The notes: generated from the sequence alone by a model not told the origin. A DNA stretch of 64,000 nt from Betaproteobacteria bacterium (GCA_004293675.1 READ01000024.1:35980-99979); one strand, 5' to 3'. Counted from the first letter of the stretch, positions 35,952 to 46,418 are shown. Translations and numbers: made by a program.

Positions 35952-37355
35952 ATGTGGCGCGCCTTCGCGCGCTTTGCTCGGATTGCCGGCGTTTTTTGCG
36001 GCGTCAGCATGACGTTGGTCGGCTGCACGAGCTTCGACCCGTATAACGTCCTACAGCGGCAAAACAATCCACACAACCAAAGTGGCGCGGGCGAATGGAG
36101 CTTTACCGCCTCGCCTGAGGCAACGACAGCGCTGCGCCGCGATGCCCTCAATTTCGTGTGGCAGACCATTCATGATCGCTACTACCGCGCCGATTACAAC
36201 GGTGTCGATTGGATCGCAGCACGAACCCAGTGGGAGCCGATCGCGCTAAGCGCGGCCAACGACGATGCCTTTTGGGAAGCACTGGACCAAATGGCCGGAG
36301 AGCTTGGCGACGCGCATACCCGCGTCGAATCACCCAGCGCTGTGCAGCGCCGTCGCGCTCAGCAATCGGTTTCACTGGGGCTAGGGTTACGGGTCATCGA
36401 GGGGCAGCTCGTTGTCAGCGCGGTACACCGTGAATCCGATGCATTTTGGGCAGGTATTCGAGCGGGAATGGTCGTGCTTCAAATTGACGGCATTGATGCT
36501 TTGACGCAATGGTCGCAATGGCAAAAGCAGTCGCGGAAATCATCGTCGCCCCAGGCGCAAGCGCGGCTGCCGCATCGTCAACTCAACGCTCGTGCGCTGA
36601 GTTCGCCCTCAGGCGGAGTGCGATGGGTGTTTGCCCGCGAGTCATCGGCCAACGTGTCCAACGACCGGCTCGACGCACAGCGGATCGAGGCATTTCTCAA
36701 GCCGCGCCAAGTCTCGACACGACCCACGGTGTCTCACCGCGTGCTTCCCTCCGGCGTGGGCTATGTTCGGTTGAGCGCTTTTAGCGAATCGCTGCGCGCT
36801 CCGCTGTTGGCCGCTATCGTTGAACTCAAGGACACGCCCGCATTGATTCTAGATTTGCGAGGCAACGGCGGCGGCTCTGCGGCCATGAGCGAGGCGTTGA
36901 TCGGTGCATTTTTCAAAGAAAAAACCTTAATCGGCCGGACGGAAACCCGAAGCGGCCAACCGGTGAGTTTCGCTTTTGGTGCGATCAAGCTAACTACGCC
37001 AGAACGACACGTTCCCGGTCGTGCCGACGCCTACACGGGTCGCGTTGTCGTTCTTATTGATGGGCTCAGCGCCAGCGCCTCCGAGGCCACAGCCGCTGCG
37101 CTGCAGAGTACAGGGCGAGCGAAGGTCGTTGGAGAGACCTCTTGCGGCTGTCTGCTGGCGTACCTCGGTTACGCGAGCGTGCCCGGCGGCGGCGAGCTGG
37201 CCTACAGCGAAATCGGACTTTCAACCGCGCAGGGTGAGCGTGTTGAGGGCAGAGGGGTGGTGCCCGATGTCTTGGCTGTCGATGGACTGGCTGATTTGAG
37301 ATGGCAGCGTGATCGGCCGCTCGAGGCTGCTGTCTCGATGGCTTTGAATCAATAG
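35952..37355 (+). CDS. S41 family C-terminal processing-type peptidase, lipoprotein
   Basis: A 467-residue protein with lipoprotein signal (lipobox TLVGC, Cys about residue 25). A tail-specific-protease N-terminal region follows, then a PDZ-like segment (VSAVHRESDAFWAGIRAGMVVLQIDG), then the S41 catalytic core: VGYVRLSAFSE, LILDLRGNGGGSAAMSEAL, and the nucleophile Ser in LIDGLSASASEATAAALQ, with the Lys region STGRAKVVGETSCG. Likely an outer-membrane-anchored protease acting in the periplasm or at the surface. Substrate unknown. Confidence 0.88.
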   Translation: MWRAFARFARIAGVFCGVSMTLVGCTSFDPYNVLQRQNNPHNQSGAGEWSFTASPEATTALRRDALNFVWQTIHDRYYRADYNGVDWIAARTQWEPIALSAANDDAFWEALDQMAGELGDAHTRVESPSAVQRRRAQQSVSLGLGLRVIEGQLVVSAVHRESDAFWAGIRAGMVVLQIDGIDALTQWSQWQKQSRKSSSPQAQARLPHRQLNARALSSPSGGVRWVFARESSANVSNDRLDAQRIEAFLKPRQVSTRPTVSHRVLPSGVGYVRLSAFSESLRAPLLAAIVELKDTPALILDLRGNGGGSAAMSEALIGAFFKEKTLIGRTETRSGQPVSFAFGAIKLTTPERHVPGRADAYTGRVVVLIDGLSASASEATAAALQSTGRAKVVGETSCGCLLAYLGYASVPGGGELAYSEIGLSTAQGERVEGRGVVPDVLAVDGLADLRWQRDRPLEAAVSMALNQ

Positions 37356-37413
37356 CCGCCGCGTCAACCCGGCGCTGAAGCTCGCATCATGAGGGCTCAC
37401 AGTCTTGGAGCTA

Positions 37414-37539
37414 TAGACTTTACATATTTACGCCATATTAAATAAGGCTTAAACGGCTAAAATTATTGATACTAAAAAGCAATTTTTAGTTCGTTATAGC
37501 GCTATCCTAAAAGGTTTTGGTCTATTAAGCCAATAAAGG
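37414..37539. repeat. AT-rich intergenic element, copy e
   Basis: A degenerate copy: TAGACTTTACATATTTACGC, then the imperfect palindrome GCCATATTAAATAAGGC and an AT-rich interior, ending near CTATTAAGCCAATAAAGGC. It separates the S41 protease gene from the groESL promoter. The rest of the 368-bp gap (37356-37723) holds the groESL promoter and leader; no gene is seen. Confidence 0.5.
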
Positions 37540-37560
37540 CGCGGTGATTCGTTTCGCCCC

Positions 37561-37588
37561 TTGAAAACGCGCGCTTCGCACCTATAAT
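37561..37588 (+). promoter_or_regulatory. groESL sigma-70 promoter
   Basis: TTGAAA at 37561-37566 and a perfect TATAAT at 37583-37588, separated by 16 bp. The -10 box abuts and shares its last base with the CIRCE operator. This is a strong vegetative promoter for groES-groEL; no separate sigma-32 promoter was identified. Confidence 0.85.
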
Positions 37589-37614
37589 TAGCACTCATCG
37601 GGGTCGAGTGCTAA
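37588..37614 (+). promoter_or_regulatory. CIRCE operator (HrcA site)
   Basis: A perfect CIRCE: TTAGCACTC, nine-base spacer, GAGTGCTAA. It overlaps the transcription start region of groESL, so the heat-labile repressor HrcA is expected to block this promoter at normal temperature. hrcA itself is not in the window. Confidence 0.97.
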
Positions 37615-37723
37615 CAATTCGATCCTAAACGCGTTTCAGCTCAAACCAGAAGCGCACCCATTTAGCCGTTGGCGCTGCCGGCGGCTCGATTTCAACAATG
37701 ACTTGGTTCAAGGAGAACTTCGC

Positions 37724-38014
37724 ATGAAACTACGCCCATTGCACGATCGCGTGATCGTTAAACGTCTCGAAGAAGAGCGTAAGACCGCCTCTGGCATCGT
37801 GATTCCCGACACGGCTGCTGAAAAGCCTGATCAAGGTGAAGTCTTGGCCGTTGGCCCTGGCAAGCGTGACGACAGCGGCAAGCAAAACGCGCCTGACCTG
37901 AAAGTGGGCGATCGCGTGCTTTTCGGCAAGTACGCTGGTCAGACCGTGAAGGTTGACGGCGACGAGCTCCTCGTAATGCGCGAAGAAGACATCATGGCCG
38001 TAGTTCAGAAGTAA
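37724..38014 (+). CDS. groES: Co-chaperonin GroES
   Basis: A 96-residue Cpn10. [18 protein letters not shown] at the start, the mobile-loop [28 protein letters not shown] and [10 protein letters not shown] are all standard. It forms the heptameric lid of GroEL. ATG 37724 has AAGGAG eight bases upstream; the longer in-frame start at 37703 is rejected. First gene of a CIRCE-controlled operon with groEL. Confidence 0.98.
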   Translation: MKLRPLHDRVIVKRLEEERKTASGIVIPDTAAEKPDQGEVLAVGPGKRDDSGKQNAPDLKVGDRVLFGKYAGQTVKVDGDELLVMREEDIMAVVQK

Positions 38015-38016
38015 AT

Positions 38017-38095
38017 CTCGGGCGCACTGCTTCGTTGGAGTCGAGCTCGTGTACTTGAGTACACGTCGCCCGCCTCCGCCTCGCATTGCATCCCC
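38017..38095. repeat. 79-bp repeat after groES, copy 1
   Basis: Contains GGCGCACTGCTTCGTTGGAG, the palindrome GTGTACTTGAGTACAC and CCGCCTCGCATTGCATCCC. A second copy, about 90 percent identical by eye, follows groEL at 39839-39917. It lies between groES and groEL inside the operon, where it could form a hairpin that processes the message. Confidence 0.85.
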
Positions 38096-38124
38096 ATATT
38101 TATTCTGAACGGTTCTTTTTTTGA

Positions 38125-39825
<1,701 letters not shown>

Positions 39826-39838
39826 AACGAGCGTCGTC

Positions 39839-39917
39839 TCCGGGCGCATTGCTTCGTTGGAATCGCGCTCGTGTACTCAAGTACACGTCGCACGACTCCG
39901 CCTCGCACTGCATCCCG
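39839..39917. repeat. 79-bp repeat after groEL, copy 2
   Basis: Same unit as 38017-38095 in the same orientation. The central palindrome here reads GTGTACTCAAGTACAC, with the inner bases swapped to keep symmetry. It starts 13 bp after the groEL stop. Confidence 0.85.
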
Positions 39918-39952
39918 GATACTCGCTCGTTGGTTTGTTCCAGCGACCAAGT

Positions 39953-39994
39953 ACCAAACAAAAAAAGCACCTTCGGGTGCTTTTTTTGTTTGGT
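39953..39994. terminator. Bidirectional intrinsic terminator after groEL
   Basis: A perfect 19-bp stem with TTCG loop: the arm contains AAAAAAAGCACC, the other GGTGCTTTTTTT, so each strand has a T-run. It ends the groESL transcript and separates it from the higBA promoter immediately downstream. Confidence 0.95.
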
Positions 39995-40008
39995 GTCCAA
40001 ACTACATT

Positions 40009-40027
40009 TATACGCAACTTGCGTATA
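40009..40027 (+). promoter_or_regulatory. higBA operator overlapping -10 box
   Basis: A perfect inverted repeat TATACGCAA-C-TTGCGTATA immediately upstream of higB. Its right half includes the start of TATAAT at 40024-40029, eight bases before the ATG. A palindrome at this position is the expected autoregulatory site for the HigA-type antitoxin. A convincing -35 box was not found. Confidence 0.75.
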
Positions 40028-40036
40028 ATAAAACAA

Positions 40037-40378
40037 ATGAAAGCTGTATTCGTCGAGCTACCGCCATTCAACCGTGTTCGCGCAGAATATCTCGATGAAG
40101 AAGCGTTTCTTTCGTTGCAATTGGCGTTGTTGTCTCAACCCGATGCCGGCGACTTGATTCAGGGCACAGGCGGCCTGCGCAAACTCCGTCACGCCGACCC
40201 GCGGCGTGGCAAAGGCAAACGCGGCGGATTGAGGGTTATTTACTACTGGTGGCTAGGCGGGGATCAGTTTTGGTTGTTTACGGTTTATGACAAAGACGAA
40301 GCAGACGACTTGAACGCTAAAGAACGCAAAGCTCTTAAAGCGTTGCTTGACGCAGAATTGAAAGCGAGAAAATCATGA
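40037..40378 (+). CDS. higB: HigB2-type mRNA interferase toxin
   Basis: A 113-residue RelE-superfamily toxin closely resembling Vibrio cholerae HigB2: MKAVFVELPPFNRVRAEYLD, DLIQGTGGLRKLRHADP, GKGKRGGLRVIYYW and LFTVYDKDEADDLNAKERK. It cuts ribosome-bound mRNA. The true start is ATG 40037, just after the operator palindrome; the upstream open frame is chance read-through of the groEL tail. Its TGA overlaps the higA ATG by 4 bp, toxin first, as usual for hig loci. Confidence 0.93.
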   Translation: MKAVFVELPPFNRVRAEYLDEEAFLSLQLALLSQPDAGDLIQGTGGLRKLRHADPRRGKGKRGGLRVIYYWWLGGDQFWLFTVYDKDEADDLNAKERKALKALLDAELKARKS

Positions 40379-40689
40379 AAAAGAGAGATCTTTTCGCAGA
40401 ACTCAGCGAAGGTTTCGACGCGCTAAAGCAAGAGCGCGAAGGCAAGATAACGTTGCGCAAACATCCGATTCAAGCGAAACCCGCCCCGCAAGTGACTGCT
40501 AGCGAGCTGGTCGCGCTACGCGAACGAATGAATCTTTCCCGCGCCGTCTTCGCGCGTCACCTACGTACCAACGAGCGCACCCTTGAGAACTGGGAGCAAG
40601 GACGATCGAAACCGAACGCGCAGGCTGCACTCGTGATAAAGCTTGTAGAACGATTCCCAGAGACATTGCGAAATCTGGCTGCGATTTAG
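40375..40689 (+). CDS. higA: HigA-type antitoxin, XRE helix-turn-helix
   Basis: A 104-residue antitoxin. The N-terminal segment (about 1-40) would wrap the toxin; the C-terminal HTH_3 domain reads ELVALRERMNLSRAVFARHL followed by RTNERTLENWEQGRSKPNAQ. It neutralises HigB and should bind the palindrome at 40009-40027. Followed after 14 bp by the SIR2-like gene, which may be on the same transcript. Confidence 0.92.
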   Translation: MKKRDLFAELSEGFDALKQEREGKITLRKHPIQAKPAPQVTASELVALRERMNLSRAVFARHLRTNERTLENWEQGRSKPNAQAALVIKLVERFPETLRNLAAI

Positions 40690-40703
40690 CTCGCAGGAAC
40701 CAG

Positions 40704-41837
40704 ATGGCAGCAGACTTAGTTTTAATCTTGGGTGCGGGAGCGAGCGTGCCTTACGGGTTTCCAACGGGAAACGAGCTGAAGAACTGGATATGCGACATGT
40801 GGGCGTACCGTGATCGTGCGACGGCTACGTACGATCTAAACGTCAACCCAAACCCCGATAGGCCTACTCGCATCTATCACGCATTAAGGGCGATCGGACA
40901 TAGCCCGGAGGATGTTGCAAACGTAGGTAAGCAACTATCGGAATCGAAGCTTCCCTCAATTGACCGATTGGTATTTCATAGGGGTGAGGAGATTGCCCAA
41001 ACAGCGCGCATGCTCATTTCTGCGCTCTTATTGGATTGTGAAAGCGCGGATGCGTTGCGAAATCCGCGCGCTAATGGGGATTGGTTTTCTCTGCTCTGGG
41101 CAAATTTGACGGCGGGAAAGAAACGAGTCGACGATGTCGATCTTCAGAGACTCGCCATCTTCACGTTCAACTATGAACGCAGCGTTGAACAGTTGTTTCT
41201 CTCTGCCTGCATGGCAACTTACGGCGTGCCAGAAGAAGTGGCCGCCAAGTTTGTGGCCAAAATCCGAATTGAACATTTGTACGGGATTACAACGCAGCTG
41301 CACGCAATCCACGATGAAGGCACCGACTTCGATTGTGATCGCTCACAGCTTCACGTCGCGGTTGAACGCGCGCAAAAAGAGATTTGGCTCATTGATGACG
41401 AGCGGAAGCAACAAGAGACCGCTTTTGCAGATTTACGTATCGCGATTGAAAGGGCAAGCCTCGTTACGTTTCTTGGCTACGGATTTGATGAGGTGAATGA
41501 TGAAAAACTCGGCGTCAGGGACGTGGTGACGGAGGTCAACCGCTTCAACATTGAACTAGCGGAAATGCGTGAGCGGGTGCCCAAACGCCAAGTTTGGCTA
41601 CAAGACGACACTATAAGTTGGCGACCAACCGCCGAAGACTTAGCGAAACTACCAAAACTCAAGCAACTGCCGAGATTTCAGGCAACAACACTTGGCATGT
41701 CGGTTAGGGAAGTTGCTGCTGCGCAGGCGAGAATGACCACTGATACAGGCCGAAAGCGTGGGCAAGTCGAATTTCTCGGCAAAAACTGCCTAGATGCGTT
41801 GCGAGAGTGGGGAACGTTTGACGTATTGCGCGCTTGA
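40704..41837 (+). CDS. SIR2-like domain protein, possible defence effector
   Basis: A 377-residue soluble protein. The N-terminal LVLILGAGASVPYGFPTGNE is the NAD-binding GAGAS motif of SIR2-like domains (SIR2_2 group). FTFNYERSVEQLF, RIEHLYG and VTFLGYGFDEVNDE are further SIR2-like elements. The FNY/HLYG residues could supply the catalytic Asn and His. The remainder shows no second recognised domain. In several known anti-phage systems SIR2-like proteins deplete NAD+ on infection. Position next to a toxin-antitoxin pair and an Mrr-like gene supports a defence role; this is an inference. AGGAACC lies upstream of the ATG. Confidence 0.75.
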   Translation: MAADLVLILGAGASVPYGFPTGNELKNWICDMWAYRDRATATYDLNVNPNPDRPTRIYHALRAIGHSPEDVANVGKQLSESKLPSIDRLVFHRGEEIAQTARMLISALLLDCESADALRNPRANGDWFSLLWANLTAGKKRVDDVDLQRLAIFTFNYERSVEQLFLSACMATYGVPEEVAAKFVAKIRIEHLYGITTQLHAIHDEGTDFDCDRSQLHVAVERAQKEIWLIDDERKQQETAFADLRIAIERASLVTFLGYGFDEVNDEKLGVRDVVTEVNRFNIELAEMRERVPKRQVWLQDDTISWRPTAEDLAKLPKLKQLPRFQATTLGMSVREVAAAQARMTTDTGRKRGQVEFLGKNCLDALREWGTFDVLRA

Positions 41838-41925
41838 GTGTTGCAGCGTCACGTAAGTATTGGCGTCTTAGACGAGCATTCGTACTCCGATCCGGCTGGA
41901 TAGATTGGATGCCCTGAGCGATGAT

Positions 41926-42477
41926 CTAGCGAGCAAACGCCGCCAATCCATCACCCGCCAAGAATCGAATCCCATTCTTCGCCGCAAACTGCGCAGCCGC
42001 ATCGCTCACAGAACCCAGCGCAACATAAACCCCCCGCCCTGTTTCCGCCTTCTCCATCGCCGCAAGCAATTCGCGCAGCGGTTCTACGCCGTGATTGGCG
42101 GCTTTCCAGCGTTTGCAGCTCACTAGCGTTGTGTAGCCTTGCTTTTCGATGGCTAGATCAGCGCCGGGTTGGGTGAAGCGCTCGACTTTGTAGCCGTCGC
42201 GCTCGTAGGCGGCGGCGAGGGTGTCGGTGAATTCGCGGGCGGATAGGGCTGCTAATTTTTCCAGTGCGGCTTCGATTTGTTTGGGGCTTAAGGTGTTGCG
42301 CTGCTTCCATGCGGCGATGAGGCCAATCACTACGAACGGGAAGCCTGATAACGCCCCGGGCGCTTTGAAGCGCTCGGGCATTAAGGCGAAACCGGCTGCG
42401 CTCACGATGGCCGCGACCACGAAACTGACCCACCACGGCGAGCGCAGTAGTCGGGCGAACAGGGATTTTTCGGACAT
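41926..42477 (-). CDS. Membrane-anchored Mrr-like restriction endonuclease-fold protein
   Basis: About 183 residues. Two hydrophobic segments at the N-terminus (WWVSFVVAAIVSAAGFALM and FPFVVIGLIAAW), then an Mrr_cat-like domain (about 75-183): EFTDTLAAAYERDGYKVERF, GADLAIEKQGYTTLVSCKRW and GVEPLRELLAAME. The catalytic Asp and Lys are in place, but the usual Gln/Glu two before the Lys is Ser in LVSCKRW, so nuclease activity is uncertain. It may be a type IV-like restriction protein or an inactive relative. ATG 42477 used; an in-frame start four codons upstream exists. Confidence 0.75.
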   Translation of the reverse strand: MSEKSLFARLLRSPWWVSFVVAAIVSAAGFALMPERFKAPGALSGFPFVVIGLIAAWKQRNTLSPKQIEAALEKLAALSAREFTDTLAAAYERDGYKVERFTQPGADLAIEKQGYTTLVSCKRWKAANHGVEPLRELLAAMEKAETGRGVYVALGSVSDAAAQFAAKNGIRFLAGDGLAAFAR

Positions 42478-42637
42478 CTTAAATTGCACGATCGGTCAGT
42501 TTCTTTTGTTTGGAGAGCTGGGTTTGTAGCACGAGTTTGCTTCGCTACTCTGACACGCTGATTGCTACGGGCTTCGGTCGACGCTCCCCGTAGAATCGGT
42601 TGGCATAAAAATCCCAACGCCCGATAGCTTCTACCCT

Positions 42638-44056
42638 TTGAATTCACCTCAAGACATTGCTTCGCAAACACCGCTAGTTGTCGATCTCGACAGCACGCTG
42701 TGCCGCACCGACACGCTGTGGGAGTGTTTTTTCGCGGCGTGGGCTCGTGATTTTTTCATGCCGCTTCGAGCGCTGTTCTGGCTTTTGGCGGGTCGCACTA
42801 CGTTGAAGCGCAACCTTGCGTCGGCCGCTCAGCTCGATGCGAATTCGCTGCCTTGGAATGACGCGGTGCTGCAGGCGCTTCGCTCTGCACGATCGTCGGG
42901 CCGGAAAACAGTGCTTGCTACGGCAGCGCACCAAAGCGTTGCCGAACGCTGCGCAGATTCGTTGCAGCTCTTTGATGAAGTGTTTGCCAGTGACGATGCA
43001 ACTAATCTAAAGGGCGCGACCAAAGCGGCCAAGCTCGTGCAACGTTTTGGTCAGGGCGGTTTTGACTATATCGGCGATTCCCGTGCGGATGTGCCGGTGT
43101 GGGCGGCGGCGCGCAGCGGGTTTTCGGTGTCGAACGTGTTGCCAGCGGGCGTTGTTTCATTGCCATCTTCCAGAGAGACCGCTTCAGGCATGGTGGCGCT
43201 GTGGTCGCGTGCACTTCGGCTGCGGCATTGGGTCAAAAACGCGTTGGTGTTCGTGGCGATTTTGGCTGCGCATCGCTGGACGGATGCGGTGGCTTGGCAG
43301 AACACGGTCATCACGTTTGTCGCATTTTGTGCGGTGTGTTCGTCGATTTACCTGCTCAACGATTTATTTGATTTACAGCATGATCGCCGCCATGCGAGCA
43401 AGCGGAACCGGCCGCTGGCGGCGGGCCACATTGCTTTGTCAACTGCGTTCGCGGTGGCGATTGCCTTGCTTGTTTCAGGCCTATTACTGGCGGCCTACGT
43501 GGATCTGTCGGTGCTGGCGGTGCTCGCCACCTACTGCATGATTAACGCGCTCTACACGCTCAAAATTAAACGTATCGCTGTGGCAGACGTGTGCGTTTTG
43601 GCCGCGCTCTACACCTTACGAATTGTGGCTGGCGCGGTGGCGATTGCGGCACCGCTATCGCCCTGGTTGTTTGCGTTTTCAGTGTTTATCTTTCTGAGTT
43701 TGGCGCTGCTCAAGCGAGCTGTTGATGTGAACGCCTTGCAACCGACCGAGTCGCTGTCTGGGCGTGGTTATGTCGGCCGCGATGCGCCGTTTGTGAATGT
43801 GTTTGGCGGTGGCGCGGCGATCGCGGCGGTGCTGGTGTTGGCGCTCTATGTGGCGAGCGCGCAAGTGGGTGTGCTCTATTCGCGATCAAATTGGCTGTGG
43901 CTCGCGCTCGCGGTGATTCTCTTTTGGTTGATGCGAATGTGGCGCTTGGCGATATCGGGGCAGGGTGATGATGATCCGGTGCTCTTCGCGACGCGCGATG
44001 GCGTGTCGTGGGGCTGCGCGCTCGCTTGCTTGATTTGTTTTGCGCTAGCGGTGTAG
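42638..44056 (+). CDS. HAD-UbiA fusion, prenyltransferase family
   Basis: A 472-residue two-domain protein. Residues about 10-190 form a HAD phosphatase-like domain (VVDLDSTLCRTDTLWE; GDSRADVPVW). Residues about 195-472 are a UbiA-type membrane prenyltransferase with about eight helices and the prenyl-diphosphate site NDLFDLQHDRRH. The architecture resembles decaprenyl-phosphate phosphoribosyltransferase-like proteins, so it may transfer a polyprenyl group in sugar-lipid synthesis; the substrate is unproven. The start appears to be TTG 42638, since no ATG precedes the HAD motif. Confidence 0.82.
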   Translation: MNSPQDIASQTPLVVDLDSTLCRTDTLWECFFAAWARDFFMPLRALFWLLAGRTTLKRNLASAAQLDANSLPWNDAVLQALRSARSSGRKTVLATAAHQSVAERCADSLQLFDEVFASDDATNLKGATKAAKLVQRFGQGGFDYIGDSRADVPVWAAARSGFSVSNVLPAGVVSLPSSRETASGMVALWSRALRLRHWVKNALVFVAILAAHRWTDAVAWQNTVITFVAFCAVCSSIYLLNDLFDLQHDRRHASKRNRPLAAGHIALSTAFAVAIALLVSGLLLAAYVDLSVLAVLATYCMINALYTLKIKRIAVADVCVLAALYTLRIVAGAVAIAAPLSPWLFAFSVFIFLSLALLKRAVDVNALQPTESLSGRGYVGRDAPFVNVFGGGAAIAAVLVLALYVASAQVGVLYSRSNWLWLALAVILFWLMRMWRLAISGQGDDDPVLFATRDGVSWGCALACLICFALAV

Positions 44057-44067
44057 CTCAGACGTCG

Positions 44068-44967
44068 CTACTGTCGTGGCCCGCGTTTAATCGCATCAAT
44101 GCGAACAATGCCGTGTCCCTCGGCAGTTTTCTTCGGCGGCACTTTCCAAGCGTGGCCGTAGATCACTTCGATACTCATGCGAATTTTGCCGTTTCCGTCA
44201 CGCGATCGATCTAGCGCTGCGTTGAGCGCCGCAAATTTTCGCGGCGTCAACAGCCCGCGGGGTCGCGCTGCGATAGCGCTCAGCGCCGCTTGATCACGTA
44301 AATCCCGCCAAAGCGCTGCGGTATCGTTGTATTCCAGCGTAATGACTTCCATGTCCATCACCGGATCGGCGAAACCGGCATGAATGAGCATGTCGCCCAA
44401 ATCATGTAAATCCGTGAAGCTGTGCGCTCGTTGCAAATCGGGCGATTCGATTTGAGCAAGCGTTTGCCGCAACTCTTTCAAGGTGTCGGGCCCCGGCGCG
44501 GTAAACATCAATACGCCATCGTTGCGAATCGCGCGGCTCCACTGTGAAAAGAGTGCGGGTAGATCGCCGCCCCATTGCATTGAAAAGTTGCTCCACAGCA
44601 CGTCGACGACACCTTGTGCAATGGGCAGTCGGCTCATGTCGGCGCAAACGCCCAGCGCGCGTGGCTTTTTCGACCAGCGATCTAGCCAACCACTCGCGGC
44701 GGGCGCGGCCTTTTCGAGCATCGCGGCCGAAGTATCGAGCGCAACAATCTGCGCGTTAGGGAAACGCTTGACCAGCGCATCGGTATGTGTGCCCGGACCG
44801 CAACCCACATCGAGCACAACACGTGGATCGATACGCATCACATCGAATCGCTCCAGTAATCGATTGCCCACTTCGCGTTGCACAACGGCGGCGTTTCCAT
44901 ACTGTGTCGCGGCGCGATCAAAACGTTGGCGAACGAGTTGCGCATCGAGCGCGGCAGGAGCACTCAT
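44068..44967 (-). CDS. bioC: Malonyl-ACP O-methyltransferase
   Basis: A 299-residue SAM methyltransferase resembling BioC, which methylates malonyl-ACP to start pimelate synthesis for biotin. VRQRFDRAATQYGNAAVVQ at the start, SAM motif VVLDVGCGPGTHTDAL, LWSNFSMQW, and HDLGDMLIHAGFADPVMDME are typical. The open frame runs further upstream, overlapping comF; ATG 44967 fits the family N-terminus. Other bio genes are absent from the window. Convergent with the HAD-UbiA gene. Confidence 0.85.
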   Translation of the reverse strand: MSAPAALDAQLVRQRFDRAATQYGNAAVVQREVGNRLLERFDVMRIDPRVVLDVGCGPGTHTDALVKRFPNAQIVALDTSAAMLEKAAPAASGWLDRWSKKPRALGVCADMSRLPIAQGVVDVLWSNFSMQWGGDLPALFSQWSRAIRNDGVLMFTAPGPDTLKELRQTLAQIESPDLQRAHSFTDLHDLGDMLIHAGFADPVMDMEVITLEYNDTAALWRDLRDQAALSAIAARPRGLLTPRKFAALNAALDRSRDGNGKIRMSIEVIYGHAWKVPPKKTAEGHGIVRIDAIKRGPRQ

Positions 44968-45028
44968 GCGGCCGACCCATTCGAGAAACCGTGTGGCCGT
45001 GAAACAATAACAATGTGGATGATGCTCA

Positions 45029-45796
45029 TTGATGAAGATTTTAGGCGGCTTGTACGACAACTCCGGCGTCGCAGTGCGAGCGCTCGGCCGCGTGGTGCGC
45101 GCCGCGCTGCCACAGCGCTGTTTTTTCTGCGGCGATGGCGCCGATGAGACGGTCTGCACACCCTGTGCGGCGGCGCTTCCACGCACCGATGCGGGAGCCT
45201 GCCCGAGCTGTCAGCTTCCCTCAGTTCATGCGCAAATCTGTGGTCGGTGCCTGCGTCGTCCGCCGCACTGGCGCTCCCTGTTTGCACCGTGGCGCTATCA
45301 CTACCCCGTTGATCGTGCCGTTGTCGCTGGGAAACGAGCGTCGGCGTTCGCGGTGCTCAATTGGTTTTCTCAGAGCGCTCAGTTTCATGCGGCGCTTGAC
45401 GTTGATGTGGTCATTGCCGTGCCTGCCTCGCCCGAACGGCTACAGGAGCGCGGCTACAACCAAGCTGAATTGATTGCGCGGCAGATATCTAAGCGCTTAT
45501 GCATCCCGCTTGATCGTGAGTCTTTGGTGCGCATACGAGATACCGAAACGCAGTACCAACGCAACTGGATCGAACGGCGCGCCAATGTGCGCGGCGCATT
45601 CGCCGCAACGCGATCGCTCGCTGGGCAGCGCGTGTTGTTGGTCGATGATGTGTTGACCACCGGCGCAACGCTCAATGAGTTATCGAGAACGGCGCAACTA
45701 GCGGGTGCGTTGAGTGTTGATGCGTTTGTATTGGCACGCGCGCAGCCAATGCGTCGTCGTGAGCGGATCGCCAAATTTGTAGAGCAACCGAGATGA
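45029..45796 (+). CDS. comF: ComF family phosphoribosyltransferase-like protein
   Basis: A 255-residue ComFC-like protein. Two zinc-binding CxxC pairs at the N-terminus (CFFCGDG ... CTPC and CPSC ... CGRC), then a PRTase domain with the PRPP loop [17 protein letters not shown] and the [17 protein letters not shown] segment. The family is needed for DNA uptake in naturally competent bacteria; its exact activity is unclear. Overlaps the trmL start by 4 bp and diverges from bioC over 61 bp. Confidence 0.9.
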   Translation: MMKILGGLYDNSGVAVRALGRVVRAALPQRCFFCGDGADETVCTPCAAALPRTDAGACPSCQLPSVHAQICGRCLRRPPHWRSLFAPWRYHYPVDRAVVAGKRASAFAVLNWFSQSAQFHAALDVDVVIAVPASPERLQERGYNQAELIARQISKRLCIPLDRESLVRIRDTETQYQRNWIERRANVRGAFAATRSLAGQRVLLVDDVLTTGATLNELSRTAQLAGALSVDAFVLARAQPMRRRERIAKFVEQPR

Positions 45797-46263
45797 TCGC
45801 CGTCGTTTTAGTGTGTCCCGAAATTCCACCAAACACGGGTAACGTGATTCGGCTGTGCGCCAACACCGGCGCGGCACTCCACTTGGTGCGCCCCTTAGGT
45901 TTTCCGCTCGATGACGCCCGCATGCGCCGTGCTGGGCTCGACTATCACGAATACGCCACGATGCACGTCCACGACGATTGGACAAGCTGCGCCAAAGCGC
46001 TCGCCGGGCGTCGACTATTCGCCATCGAAACCACCGGCACCGGTTCGCTCTACGACGTTGCCCTACGCGATGACGACGTGTTCGTTTTCGGCTCCGAAAC
46101 GAAAGGGCTGTCTACCGACGTGCTCGCCACATTCGCCGATGATCACGTACTGCGAATTCCAATGCGACCCAGCAATCGCAGTTTGAATCTATCGAACTCC
46201 GTCGCGGTGACGGTGTTCGAAGCGTGGCGGCAGTTGGGGTTCGTAGGACGTGGCGACGGCTAA
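45793..46263 (+). CDS. trmL: tRNA (cytidine(34)-2'-O)-methyltransferase
   Basis: A 156-residue SPOUT methyltransferase: [40 protein letters not shown] and [19 protein letters not shown] are diagnostic TrmL motifs, including the trefoil-knot SAM site. It methylates the wobble base of tRNA-Leu. Translationally coupled to comF by an ATGA overlap. Confidence 0.95.
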   Translation: MIAVVLVCPEIPPNTGNVIRLCANTGAALHLVRPLGFPLDDARMRRAGLDYHEYATMHVHDDWTSCAKALAGRRLFAIETTGTGSLYDVALRDDDVFVFGSETKGLSTDVLATFADDHVLRIPMRPSNRSLNLSNSVAVTVFEAWRQLGFVGRGDG

Positions 46264-46275
46264 CTGTCATCCCAA

Positions 46276-46384
46276 CTTATCGATGAAATGCCATATAAAT
46301 TATGGCCTTGGAACAGATTACCATTTACTTTGAAAGAAAATAAACACTAGTTGAAACCCATATTCAAATGGGCGTAGGAGAAAG
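46276..46384. repeat. AT-rich intergenic element, copy f
   Basis: A degenerate copy containing ATGCCATATAAATTATGGCC near the left and CCCATATTCAAATGGGC near the right, with an AT-rich interior. It sits between the convergent trmL and fumarylacetoacetate-hydrolase-family genes and could act as a terminator both ways. Confidence 0.5.
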
Positions 46385-46418
46385 AAGTTCGTTCTCCCGT
46401 GCACGATTGCCGCTCTCG

